A stretch of DNA of 64,000 nucleotides from Isoetes taiwanensis (lineage: Eukaryota; Streptophyta; Lycopodiopsida; Isoetales; Isoetaceae), in NCBI GenBank assembly GCA_021234155.1, contig JAJEKV010000015.1, positions 8,505,662-8,569,661 of the forward strand, given 5' to 3'. The notes under the pieces were generated by a model that made no database searches, was not told the origin of the DNA, and saw only the letters and a program-made list of their open reading frames with translations. Of the stretch, positions 1 to 12,719 are shown one piece after another; position 1 is the stretch's first letter, and each line of letters starts with the position of its first letter. A program made the position numbers and the translations under genes.

Positions 1-1000
1 TTACGTAGAACAAATCGCCTCTCCCGCGAGGCTATATACATGAAAGCCGCGATATCACGGATAACAAGATGACAACACAAAATAACTAAATATACCGTGC
101 GTATGCGCGGTATCAAGCGGCTTGCACAAGCTTCCCGCGTGTTAATAACATGCATAAGAGTTATCCAAGTAATGTCAACATGAAACAGCGGTGACCCGGT
201 TGCAAGTACACACATATGGAATCCACCACATGCACCATAGCATCATCCGCGGACACACCCCGCCATATCTAGGCGATGCGTTTGTCAGAAACCCCACTGG
301 TGGATCAATGTAAGGGAGAACCGCGGGCATCACAAGGGCTCAGGCTACTAGATTGTTGGTTCCACATGCCATCGTCTATACCAGCGACATGCTTTACCTC
401 ACCGGTACCTTTAGTTAGTTCCTCTCTGAACAAGCCACACCCTCTGTAACTATGCCATGCACAAAACTCCCTTGGGTAAGCACTTACTGCTAATTCCCGT
501 ATCATATAGATACCACATGGAGCCCTAACTCTATAAGGTATATCCACTTTTCATTCAATTGTTGGTAGACAAGTGAGATCGTCCCATATCGGTATCACTC
601 TCCTCTACCTCGCGAGCACTCACAAGATGCTCCTTTCGATAAACAGCTTATCCTCGGGGAAAAGACAATTTATTAAGAGCTGCGAGTCTTGTAGAAGCTA
701 GGCTTCTATGCTGGTTCAATAGCAATAGCCATGGCTTAGCAGCTTGCCCCCTCAAAGGCGTGATCCACGACTTAAGCATTATCTCAAGCTATGCTACAAG
801 GCCTTAAGGAGTGGCCCAGTAGAGGCATATGTTTAAGGCAAGACTTTATCTACCTCAGAGGGAATTCCTGGGAAAGCCTACAGGGAAGCCCTTATGATTC
901 ACTGGTATTTAATTAAGGCTAGCTTTTCAGCAGCAGGCCAACCGAGCAGCACTGTACCCATAAGGGATCAGCCTTTCTTGGTGGCTTACCTGCATGGCTT
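1..1000. other. Gene-free stretch, nothing recognised
   Basis: No coding, RNA or repeat structure could be supported here. The first ~300 bases are richer in CG dinucleotides than most of the window. An open frame on the minus strand at 305-547 has no recognisable domain and no splice context. Confidence 0.5.
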
Positions 1001-1031
1001 ACCTGAGAATCACCCAATATTAGCCTTCCCA

Positions 1032-1190
1032 TGAGTCGATGGAGCAACAGGACTGGATGGAGAAGCTCGGGTCTTGATATTGCATGAGTAGATGGAGCAA
1101 CAAGATTGGCTGGAAAAGTTTGGATCTTGATGTTGTATGAGTAGATGGAGGAACAGGACTAGCCGTAGAAGCTCAAATCTACTTCTGGTC
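1032..1190. repeat. 53-bp tandem repeat, three units
   Basis: Three head-to-tail copies start at 1032, 1085 and 1138 with a period of exactly 53 bases. Each begins with a TGAGTMGATGGAG motif and carries an AAGCTC or related motif near its middle. The third unit is the most diverged. No function can be assigned. Confidence 0.85.
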
Positions 1191-2002
1191 TGGATTAGAG
1201 CCTGCATTGGCCTGCGTTGGCCTGCATTTTCATGGCCTCAAAGTGCGTCTGCAACCTTAATTGTAAGCAAGTGATTCTATACGTCTTTATTTTCTTTTTT
1301 TCACATATGCTATAAATCTTCCATCCATAAACTCATATACTGTTCTAAAATAAGTGTTGGAACAAGCTACTTACGATGCCCATCTACACAGATTTAGTTC
1401 CTTTTTGGCAAGATTCGATTCTTTTATGTTAGCAACACCTAGAGTTCATTTTTCTTGGGTACAAACTCCTGTAGTATTTTTTTACTGTCGAATTTTTGTG
1501 TGGTGTTAGGGCATCGAGAGAGAAGGATGTGGGCTTAACAACGAGGTAGGACTTAGGGTGCTTTCCATGGGCGAGAAAACCTCCGGGGTTCACGAAGGTC
1601 GATTACGTTTTCCGATGTTCCCATGAGTCGAGAATCGAGTGGTTGAGGTTAAGAACCTCATTTAGAAAATAATCCCGACCTAATACTTTTTGGACTGGGC
1701 CCGACCTCATCCGGTCCGTGAGTCCATGGGAAAGCACCCTTACATGATTGGGTTATTAAAACTGCGGCTTGATTTCCCATTTTTTTCTTTCTGTTTCAAG
1801 AGTGGGAATGCATCAATAAACGGACATAGCTGCGAAGTCGTGCCTATATTCTTCTTTGATTCCTCTCTAAGCCTATAGAAATCTGCTAGCAAGGATGCAT
1901 TCTGATCTTGGATCAGAAAATTGTTGTAATGTGGGCACAAAACTACCCGGCATGCAACAAGTCAAATAGCATAGAAATGGAGCAGTCTAATTTTCCAGAT
2001 TA

Positions 2003-2462
2003 GGCCCTTTTTCTACATTAGTCGTGAATTAGTCGTGACTGACATATAGAATAATTAGTCGTGACTGACATATAGAATATACAATATATGACAAAATTTG
2101 TGACTCCAGGGCTAAAAATGAGACACACAAAGTTAAACTTGCTTTTCTACTGCATGGTAGTCATAAAATATGACACCACTAAAATACTAGTGGAAAACCA
2201 TGAAAAAATAAGGCACGTCTTATTTTTAGTTATATATTCAAATAAGGCTAGGTGTCTTATTTTAGGAGGGGGGAATCTCCCAAGAATAAAATAAGACTCC
2301 ATTTACATTAAAAGTGGTATCCAAATCTATTCCGAACCTAAATAAGACATGTCTTATTATTTTTATAGTGGAAAAACGATTTTTTTTAGGACAATAGATG
2401 GTCCAACATCATTTAATAAAATATGTGACTTTTAAAAATAAAAATACTGTGGAAAAAGGGCC
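2003..2462. mobile_element. Tourist-like MITE (PIF/Harbinger type), 460 bp
   Basis: The element is flanked by TTA at 2000-2002 and 2463-2465. Its terminal inverted repeats are GGCCCTTTTTCTAC at the left and the complement of GTGGAAAAAGGGCC at the right. A TTA target duplication with GG(C/G)CC-type ends is known for Tourist/PIF-Harbinger MITEs. Inside are AAGACATGTCTT, a perfect palindrome, and a larger inverted repeat around 2238-2297 with CTTATTTTA and TAAAATAAG arms. There is no transposase. A related copy lies at 22226-22630. Confidence 0.8.
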
Positions 2463-3846
2463 TTATATGCTAAGCTTGGTACAATGTATTTGAAGGCATC
2501 ATTCATTAGCCCTAAAGTCACCAAAAACATGTACAATTTCAGCAACATGTACAATTTAGCCAAAAAATAATTTCTAGCTACTTTGATAAACAAAAGCTTT
2601 GTACCTCTTCAATTCAAGAGATACTGGTAACCTTTTGCTATTTAGGACTGTAAGTTCTTCTGTGGATTGATCTCATAGCCTAGATAGCATGAATTTGGAT
2701 TTCTTCATTCAAAATATGGAAGTTTTTGATGTGGCAATAACACCTGGTTCTTTTCTCTGTTGTATGTCATCTTTCCTTTGTTCCAAAGATGTATCATGGT
2801 TCAATGTGAGATACGTTGATACATGGTTCAATTGTAAATATACATATATGGAGTGGACGTCATGTATGGTGATATGATGTGACCTGTAAGATCTGGACTC
2901 TCTATTAGAAACTACAATAATATAAGGAGATAACCTACCAAGTAGCTGCAAAGAAACTAGGCAGGCTACCAAGATTTGTTCTGTGATATCATATTGGCAA
3001 AAATGTAAGTATAGGAAATAGGTGGTTTGAAGACTAAATCTTTCACACAAATTTAGTGAGTTGATAAAGAGAAATGTTCATGGCCGTCGCGATAAATTTC
3101 TTGCAATATAATTATATTTAGACTTTCACTTTCATATATGGAGATTATTTCCAAGATGGTAAAAATCCCTCCACTAATATAGGATTAGCATCTGCATCAC
3201 GACATCACTATAACCATGATCGAAGGGACCCTTTATGCAAGTTTTTATGTTGTTACTAATAATTATTGTCCCCTTATCTATCCAATACTTGATCAACTTC
3301 TTCCTTTTCTAATGTCTCCTGCTTCGATTTTTTGCAAAATTTCCTTTATTATGTCCCCTTTTTCTCAAGAGATATACAATGTTACCTAGGAAGATTCATC
3401 TTCTTAAAGAAAATCAAATCTATTGATACATGAGAGGAAAGAACGTGTAACTGTGTTAAAATATGTTTATTGCCACAACCTAAATAGGATATTACTTTTG
3501 AACCAGATGAATGTTTCATCATAAAAGAGTAACTCATTGAGTTGGAACAGCAAGAGTTTATGAACATTCATGTCTTACAAAACAACAAACCCTCTTTTAT
3601 ATATATGTAATTTTGTATCTGGTTACAGAGATAGTTGATCCCCTTCAGGATCACCAAAATTTTGGCATCACTCACAACATTTACAACGAGGCAAGCAAAA
3701 TATATACAGAAGCTTAGCAAATCCAAACTTCGAGTATCATAATAGCATATAAGAATCACTGTGCTTGCCAAAGATTAGCTCACTTCTTGCTAGAAGCAGA
3801 TGCAACAAACATCCAAATTCGGGACTCGGGAATGCTAGCTTGCAGT

Positions 3847-6800
3847 TCAACTTTTAAAGGATTGTATCTTAAGAAAGCCGGACAATATCTCTTGCAGGAG
3901 GATACGCTTTGTTTTGCATTAATGACGCCTCCACTCATTGCATTGTCCAAAACCTCCGTCATAATAGCAGCCGCATGGGGCTAACGGCTCTTCAGCAGTC
4001 CGTTTGAGCATGAAGGCCTTTCAAAGAATTAAAAACAATTGCTCACAGATTAGTGTAGAATTCAGAGTGCCTTACATTTAATGGAAAACACCATACAGCA
4101 TTATTTAAGTAAACTGATCAGTGCAATTATGCCCGACTGAAAATTAGCCTGAAAATCAAAGAATATTTGTACAGGAAATGGGGGGGTAGTCACATTGAAC
4201 TTTGCTGTATTTAGCATTGCTAAAGGTATCATGCATGTCACGTTTTCAGCAATGTAGTCTTGTTTGGATGGAAGTCTAAGTTTCAAAGAATATTTATACA
4301 GGAAATAGGGGGTGGTCACATTGAACTTTGCTGCATTTAGCATTGCTAAAGGTATCATGCATGTCACGTTTTTCAGCAATGTAGTCTTGTTTGGATGAAA
4401 GTCTAAGTTTCAAAGAACATTTACAGGAAATAGGGGTAGTCACACTGAACTTTGCTGTATTTAGCATTGCTAAAGGTATCATGCATGTCACGTTTTCAGC
4501 AATGTAGTCTTGTTTGGATGGAAGTCTGTTCGACCTCGTCAAACCATCCAGCACCACAGAATTACAAGACATAAAATTTCGTGCTTTCTGGATACTTTGA
4601 TGCACAAGAACTTTCTTTTAGGTCCTCTCAAAAACATCATTTTTCTTCTTCCTTCTTCCTTGCTAACTATTTAATTGTAAAGCCTACAATAAAAACTAGA
4701 CAAATCAGTTGATGAGCAAACCTGTCCATGATGGGAGATCTCAATTGTGCCAGGTTGCTGAATCCAAGGTTCCCCATCAATCTGCACAGGATAGCTTTGT
4801 GATAACCACACACCTTAATAGACCCACCTTGGGCAAGCCTCGAGCTTCGGGAAAGTCCCACCTATAGCATAACAGGATATTTAATATGAGTACCAGAGAA
4901 AGAGCATAGACATAATTAAGGTAAAGGAATTGTAAATATAGAAAATCCTGTCACAAACATCTTGGAGAAATCCACCTAATTTCTCTCTCACAGGCAAAAA
5001 AAAAAATGACACATGGATTTACATTACAACCAATTTAGATTTATCGTGAGAACCTGAAGCTTCCCCAAGTGCCAGGTACCACATATGCCAACCACTTCCA
5101 GGGAGTTTATCATGCATATACTGAGGACAAACTCGTCTTCATGTTCTTCTTCATTTTGCCACAAGTCAACACCACCCATGTAACTTCCAATATTAATGAT
5201 AAGGGCCCTCAATGTCCTGTTAACAGCCAAAATAGCCAATGAAAATATGTAAAAATCTTAAGATGGATTGCTAAAGTTACCTCAGGAATATCCAGTTTTA
5301 CACCATCAACTTCCACCCGCAGTTCCCATGGTAGAATCAGCATGTTCTGTCCATAATATCTTTTGCTCCTTCCCTTGCATAAAGCATCTTATTCAAAAAC
5401 TGCACAATATACCATGGTGTCAAATGGAGTGCCAAAAGAAAAATCTTGTTATTATTACAATAAAGGCAAGATGCCTTCATGCTTTTCCCTTAAGAGCCAA
5501 CATCATGCATTACATGCATAGCGTGCCAGATTATTGTACAAATGAAAGCTATGCTCGACCCTCGTCCCTCAATACAATTCGGCACCACACACGAAAAGCA
5601 TCCTTATGATGGCACGTTACTTGGCATTGTATAGACAAAAGATAAGATGCCTCAGTACTTGTTATACTTAAGTGAAAAAATTTAACAGTAAAACATTCAT
5701 AGAAAACTTAACTAAAATGTTGTTGTAAAATTACACGTTGTCAGCTGGGGTGTAGAAGATAACTTACCGAATAAATTGTTGACTCTGACTGACTACTATT
5801 ATTGAAACTAAACAAACCACTATCAGCTTAGAGATGTATTTGAGATTTAGCTACCTGGTTGTAAAATTTTTCAGGATTTTCCTCCATGATTATGAATATC
5901 AGTGCAACTTTAAAATCGCCAACCAATTCCTGGAAAGTTAAAAGCAACCAACATTTTCAAAACCAAATTTTCTAGGGATTACCCTGCACAAAAAAGCTGG
6001 AAAAACAAAATGAGCAGTTACGTGCTCTACTGTATGATCCCATTTGGACAGCAAACCTAAGGAAGGCTGGCGACAAAAAAAAAAAAAAAAGATGGAACAA
6101 CATATGTACCCAAGTAATTGTTCATGTATTTCACAACCACGCTATCTTCTGCCTCATTTAAAAGTCTTTATAGAGACATTCCAACGATCAAGCATTGTTG
6201 CTGCCGATGTTCAATATTCTGTGTAGAATGGTGGAAAGCCCTCCAAGCCTTTCCACTGCACCATAACCCCCTCCCCATGATAATACCCTTGCCAAATCAT
6301 TCCCTGTTCCTATAGGTAAAATAGCAACAGGTGGTGGTGATTCATAATTTTGTTTATCTATTGCATCCAGCACCCATCCCACTGAACCATCTCCACCACA
6401 GACAAGAATTCTGAAATGTGGCAACTTCTCAAAAAATGACAATCCTGCTTCTGGACCTTGGGATTTGCTCAATTCAAACACCTGCCATGCAATGATTAAG
6501 CACGTCAAAATAAACACCATAACTCTATGTCCCTCACATTAACAAACATACAAGATTTCACAAAAGGTGTTTGCTCCTTGGATGACTATTATGCGCCATT
6601 TTCAATTTTTCTATATATGCAGATATGGATATCGACTTAGCATACTTTTTGCTTCCGTTCTTTGTTTCGTTTTTGGCAAACCCTAGGACAAAATCTTTGT
6701 AATTGTATCATATATCACTGCACATTTTAAAATAACATTTTCTCTATTTATTTGGTCCGTGAAAAGAGGAATCTGACAAATATGCAACTTTGGGGCAGTG

Positions 6801-8614
6801 GAATCAGAAAAACATTTTATCTTCTTGTGTCCAGCATATTATAAAATAAGAGAAGATACCACTGTCTTTTCATAGATCAACACTTTGAGGCAGCTCATGA
6901 ATTTTCCAGACCAGAAATGTCTTGCTTTTGAATACATATAAAAACTCACCAGACTCAGAAGAAACATCCCTCAACCAAAAGAAGCTGATTCAGGATTAAA
7001 GCAAACAAGCTCTTTTTTAGTGCTTTCGATCTTATTGAACAGTGATGGGAAAAGGAAATCAGAACCATCCACTGGGGACACTCAGGAAATGGCCAGAAGG
7101 CCTAAGAAAGGACACTAGGCATACATAAAAACATCATCACAGTAAATGGTCTCATAGACCCAAGTGGTCTCTCGAGAGATGTTATAATAATCTTTCTTTC
7201 TTGCCAACTAGCACTTCCATCAAAATGCTTAGCTGAATAGTCAAATATGTCAAATCTGTTTTTGTAGTTATTACAGTTTTTAGCAACAATTTGAGACATC
7301 TTAGTGTGTTCAGATCAATCTTTTGAATCGATTGGAAAATACTTGTATAGCAAACTTTTTGAGACATATAAGCATGTATAGTGTCTTGTCACTTCAAAGT
7401 ACTTCTAATTTTAACAATCAAAACCTTATTTTCTATATAATGAATACCTGAACAGGATTCAGCAACATATTGAATCTTCATTAAGACTGGCTCCATGTTG
7501 TGCTCCACTTTTTACGGTTGATAAAGACTAGCAATGGCCTTGCATCATTTGGCACATTGACCAGAACATATCTACTTTTGTTGGAAAGCCTCTCCATGGC
7601 ACTGGCTGTCTTTGGATCATTCATATCTAAACCATATTCTACTTTTTTTCTGATGTGTTCTTTTTGCAGCTATCGTTGTCCGAAGCAGTGTCACATTGCT
7701 TCAAATCGTCATGCACTGAATCAGCTGCTCCATTAGAAGATGTAACTTCAGAAGGCTGACTGCCTCTGGAATCTGAAGCAGCCTTCCCTTTCTCCTCCTG
7801 TTTCTGATTTGACCAGTAACAGATGATGCTAACTCATTTGCCCCTTGTTGATTGAACTGAGAATATTGCCAGCCGCTCCTGCTTCCAATATCTTTTACCC
7901 AAAGAGGAGAAACTATAAGCCGTTTGTATGTCCCCATGTCACAAACTTCATTGAGCTTTTAGAGGGTTTGCATGACACTCAACGTGAATAAGGCGTTGGC
8001 ACCACATACAACGTAAATAGCAGACGGTGAGAAATGACATGCTGCATGGTTCTTCACACTGTGCACAGAAAGACTCTTCTTCTGGAATATCTTCCACGTC
8101 CATCCAACGTTCTATCCACTGGTGAAGCAACGATCGCGGATCCATGCAATGCCACAAGTTTACAGTCCTTAGCTGCCTGCTTTGAGCATGAAGGATGTGC
8201 TGCAACTCCACAAACAAGGCATCTATCAACTGCATACTGTGTGCCTGCTGCAGATGCTAATGCTGGTCTACCAATACTGCCAAGTGCAGGAAAGCAAGAC
8301 TATCCATGCAAACACAACAAGTTGTGGGACGAAAGCACGCATAACCCACTAGTTGTTTCTTGGACCCAAAGATGTGCTGTATTGGGGGGCCTTTAATTTT
8401 ACCTCTGGTTTTTTTTTTTTGCTCTAGCTGCAGCTTTCATCCCCAGTATGGTCAACTTCCGCTGCCATAGGATTCCAATATATACAAACATAAGTGCCAA
8501 AGCTACTGTCAACCCTAGCCATGGCAATGAGATGGTAGAGGTTGGAAGTGCCCAAGATGAAAAAGGAAACCTACATATGATCTGAGAGCACTCTGCAGTC
8601 TTATTAGTGTCCAT
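3847..8614 (-). CDS. Diacylglycerol kinase, plant DGK1/2 type (7 exons; frame broken by small indels)
   Basis: It phosphorylates diacylglycerol to phosphatidic acid at membranes. Coding exons by GT-AG sites: 8614-7448, 6481-6110, 5929-5855, 5399-5281, 5216-5054, 4861-4722, 4017-3847; all splice phases agree. The chosen ATG (8614) precedes a membrane helix ([19 protein letters not shown]) and a KAAARAKKK motif, as in DGK1/2. Two C1 zinc domains follow ([17 protein letters not shown] and [22 protein letters not shown]), then the catalytic domain with [14 protein letters not shown] and [16 protein letters not shown], and the accessory domain ([37 protein letters not shown]). The end reads KRILLQEI before the stop at 3847-3849. 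At least nine single-base frameshifts lie inside exons, with no destroyed splice site, so I judge the gene functional and the consensus faulty; a young pseudogene is the alternative. Confidence 0.92.
4150..4530. repeat. ~125-bp tandem repeat in DGK intron, three units
   Basis: Three copies of a TGAACTTTGCTGTATTTAGC-led unit start at 4196, 4322 and 4446 (periods 126 and 124). They lie in the intron between the last two DGK coding exons. Copies differ by a few substitutions and short indels around the CAGGAAATRGGGG segment. Confidence 0.88.
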
Positions 8615-9300
8615 CTAAAGTGTCTTCTTTCATCCTATACACATTGCCATAATGCCACCATACCTGTCATATGCCAAGAGGATTTGATTGTACTGATTTC
8701 AGGGGGTTGCCATATTTGATTGAAATGTATCTGCAAAAAGCAAAAGCATAAAATTGTATGTTAGGGCATAATGCCTCACCTACAGCAACACTAAAAAATC
8801 TGTCAACTAAAAAGGTGAGATCGATGACTTCAACAACAATGCACCTTGTGCAAAACAAAGGAAAAACTACAGTGTGCAAGAATCAGATTTACTTGTTCTT
8901 GTCACTGACTTAAAATTGACGAAATGATCATTTTAACCTTTGGGATCCCAGCAGCTAGATCATGAGCAATGTTGCAGTACCCTTTTCAATTTCAAATCCA
9001 CGATAAACCTTTCGCCCAAACTGATCAACATGAGATTTTTTACTTCAAAGGAGCCCTCGAGCATACCCCCACGGCCGAATTCCAGGAAAAAGCATGTGCA
9101 AAACCCACATAAATTTTTTATATGAAATTGACACAGAGGAAGCTAATGGATCCCAAATACATCAACAGGTCGAGCTTGAAGGACCAAGCAAGGGTCCAGA
9201 AATGCAAAACAAAGGAGGACCCATTGTAAGCAGAAAAAATTTGAATTGCAGGTGATTCTTTATACACGGGACTAGATCAGTCAAAAGGAAAACATGGGGG
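8615..9300 (-). other. Probable 5' flank of the DGK gene
   Basis: This lies upstream of the DGK start codon and should hold its 5' UTR and promoter. I see no clear TATA box or other site that can be placed with confidence, and no upstream coding exon is needed because the N-terminal membrane helix is already complete. Confidence 0.35.
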
Positions 9301-9474
9301 ATCAAGGAAGGAGAAGAAGAGGCGAGGGGACACAGTGTGAAGTTTCTTTACTCGTCTGTGAGTGACATGCCTACGGCTGCCACGTAGGCAAGAAGATACT
9401 AGAATCTTTTGAAGCCCTCTTGTTGTTTTAGTCCAGCGTGTTACCATCGGAGCGCCATATATATTGGACGCCAA

Positions 9475-9601
9475 CATGTTATAGCCACGGGCATATCCGT
9501 GGTATATTCGTGTCTTTGACATGTTATAGCCATGTCAAAAAAAATTACACGACGTTTTGTGGACATCGGATTTTTTGTCATTTAAGGTTGGCTATAACAT
9601 G
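9475..9601. repeat. 12-bp motif CATGTTATAGCC, two direct and one inverted copy
   Basis: CATGTTATAGCC occurs at 9475-9486 and 9520-9531, and its complement GGCTATAACATG at 9590-9601. The outer two are followed or preceded by related GCC(A)CGGGCA / TGCCCACG bases, so the segment could fold as an imperfect hairpin. It may be a small MITE remnant. Confidence 0.45.
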
Positions 9602-11980
9602 CCCACGTCCGACATTTATCACGATGGGTTACGATGTTCAAGCCACCGGTATATACCCAACTAGGGGCATTGCGCTTTGATATATTTAGACATTCCAAAA
9701 AACATATTATAAGGCATGATCTCTTACAAGCTCTCTAGGCCTACGTGCTTGCCTACTCTGCATACAAGAAAGGCCGCTTAGATGACATTCTTGGCATGGA
9801 AACCTGGAAATCGATCCACATGTCATAAATCCAACCGTTGAGGTCAAGAATGTCACTAAAATTGGAGATTCCCAGTATTATGTGGCCACATCTTCTTCTA
9901 ATAGGGTAGAACGTAGACTCACTTACTTTTACGTCTTATAACTCTTACGCTATTGCTTGTTTTGTCCATTGCAAACTAGACATGCTTATCTTTATGGAAT
10001 CTTAGTATTTGTCAATGTAACATACCTGGGATTTAGAATCCATTGGGTGCATCTCATGGAGAGTCTCCAATGGTTGTTATGATCCTAAACTTTTGGAACA
10101 CTATCTAGATGATCGTTTATTTCAAAAGACATGGGATGCACATGCCTTGGGCCCAAATTAAAACTGGTCATTATCATGTACATATAAACCCCATGACAAA
10201 AGGACCACAAGCTTATTTGCTTGCTTTTTCCAGAAAAAAAAAACTTGTAGCTATTGCATTAATAAGTATAGGGTCCCACAAGCTACGGATTGAAACTGGT
10301 AAGTGGAAGGAAGCCGCGCATTGCCCGATTCTGAGAACATTCCATACTTCCACAACTTCTCGGACCATCATTGCATGACTTGGCATTATTGGCATTATAC
10401 ATAGAGGTACTAGGTGCGCTTCTTCAACCAGTTGAGCCATCGCCAGATCACTATGATCTTCTTTTTAAAAAACCTTATTGATTCTTGTTGTCTAATATCA
10501 TCATTCTTGTGAAGAAGGTTTTTCCTTGAAAACCATTCGAGGTAGGTGTTTTGTATTCCTAGTAGTAATTATTGTACTAGCCCATTGTATGGCTCCCATA
10601 GCCTATTGGTTTTGGTGGACATTAAAAATCTATACTATACTATTCTATCCCCCTCCCCAAGAAAAAAAGGGAGTTAAAGTCCTTAAAAACATTGTCTGCC
10701 ATAGTAAATTGGAGGTTCTAGGAGGAAATTGATTTAGTTATGCAAAAGGCCTATACTTGAAACTATGACATGCAGAGAGAATTATATTATTTAAAAAGGG
10801 GGGAGAGCTTGAGAAGATAATCGCCTTTGAGTATCATATTATTGGACGAAGCATTATTTTTAGAATGCCAGTGTTTTTGGTAGCGATTCAAGTTCACACA
10901 GAGGTGACTCTGGTGATGTTGGATGGGCATATTAACAAGTTGTGCTTCAATTTGGACCGTAGGAAGCGATCCTCATTTGTGGGATATGTTCTCACAAATT
11001 TGAGTATCCTCTATAGTGAGGTTTATAAAATACTGTAAGATTTGAGTGGAATTACTAAATGGTATCAATTTCATACATGTATTATACAATTCAAGAGGTT
11101 AGAAAAAGGGCTTCCGCTGTCCTAGTCATCCCTCGAGTGAATATGCACCCAAATAAAAAGGGGTTTCAGGGAGAATTTAATAAAATAATTGAATTGAATT
11201 GATTTGATTTAATTTTTATCGCCTACGGAGAACAATCGGTCTATGAGGCCCATTCAAGGAGAATAGCAAACGTATTACTATCAGGATTAAAGAAAACCCT
11301 ACCCCGAAGTGTTTTCGAGGGTAAAACCTTGGCAGCAATAAGAATGCTGACAAACTGTACAAATATACATATCATGATACATTGTGGAACATGTTAAGAT
11401 AGTGTACGAAGACATAGTTAAGTGGGCACATCCATCACCTTGTAAAGATTGGATCCTAGCAATTGTGCTGAAGCTGTGCCAGCATCACATGCAGTGGCTA
11501 GTTGGGTTGGACCAATTCTGCATAGTATGCTCAAATTTGGTCAAATGCTGGACAGCTTTAAAGAAGGTGACACTCATCCTCAATGACTCCCAATTGGCAG
11601 CACTGATAAAATCTCTCATGGTGTACCTCTTCAATCCATTTGCCTGCCTCAATTCCAAGGCGATAGGTATGGTATGAATTGAAACAATGAGTCTATGTCG
11701 TTTCATTGGCAGATGGATATGCAGGTAGCATTGTGAGACCCATATAGGCATGGGGTTTATTTGGCATTGGAAATGTGTTGTCTTGATCTGTTCCAAGGCA
11801 CTGACATCTCATAGCTTGTTGAGATGGCAAGAATCATGTCTTGATCTTGATCTCAATCCGAGATCCTATGGCTCACGTTGCTTTAGATATATCTTATATG
11901 TTTCACGATCCAGATTGATCTAGATCCTTCCTAAGGCTCACATTGCTTTAGATATATCTTGCGTGATTCTACGGTATCCT
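9602..11980. other. Gene-free stretch
   Basis: No supported gene. Short open frames on both strands have no recognisable domains. At 11880-12000 two near copies of a GCTCACATTGCTTTAGATATATCTT-like phrase (seen around 11871 and 11936) mark the start of repetitive sequence. Confidence 0.4.
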
Positions 11981-11999
11981 GATTCTTGGTCCAAGATCT

Positions 12000-12700
12000 C
12001 AGCCTCACATTGCATCTCGGGCATAAGTTCTATAATGTTCTAAAATGTTCTAGATAGTTCTAAGCTATTCTAGATATTTGTGGATAAGCACCTCAATCTA
12101 AAAATAGATTTTTTCTTGAATTTTTTTTAAAGAGCCAAGATAGAATGGTTTGAAAATATTCTAGAATGTTCCATATGCTCATGGGTAAGCACCTTACTCT
12201 ACAAATAGAAAGTTTTGAAACTTTGCAGACAGTAAAATAGAATGTTATAGATGCTCATTGGTAAGCATATCAGTCTAAAAATAAATAAGTGTTTTTGAAA
12301 TTTACAAAGAATAAAAATAGAATGTTCGAGATGTTCATGTGTAAGCATCTCAATCTAAAAACAGAAACTTTATCAGACCAAACTTAGAGATGTTATAAAG
12401 AGTAACGATGGGATATTGTTGAAGAATTCAAAAATATTGCCAAGAGCCAAAATAGAATGCTTTGGGATGTTCAAGAATATTCCAGGCGCTTATGGGTAAG
12501 CACCTTAGGCTAAAAATAGAATGCAAGGAAAGCTAGAGGAATCTTAGGGAGTCTAAGGGAATCCTTCCAAAAAATGATAGAATATTCTAGAATGTTCTAT
12601 AAAGCTTTAGAAAGCTCCGGGATATTCTAGAACTTTATTGTTCTAAACATGCTAAAATGTTCTAGAAAGTTTTAGAACGTAAGGAAGGAAGGAAGGAAGG
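12000..12700. repeat. Degenerate GTTCTAGAATG / GGTAAGCACCT repeat block
   Basis: The segment is built from variants of GTTCTAGAATGTTC plus recurring phrases such as GCTCATGGGTAAGCACC, CTAAAAATAGA and TTTGCAAA. The same phrases form the ~108-bp array at 62955-64000, so this is a diverged member of that satellite family. TTC and GAA triplets recur at 5-bp steps, for example at 12580-12597. Confidence 0.8.
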
Positions 12701-12703
12701 AAG
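12679..12703. repeat. (AAGG)6 microsatellite
   Basis: About six perfect AAGG units end with GGT. It sits at the boundary between the GTTCTAGAATG block and the AATCTAAGG block. Confidence 0.9.
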
Positions 12704-12719
12704 GTACTTTTATCGTCCA

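Noticed and set aside
1-300. Organellar or bacterial insertion suggested by higher CG content
   Set aside because: No organellar gene is recognisable, and CG enrichment may reflect miscalled CWG sites.
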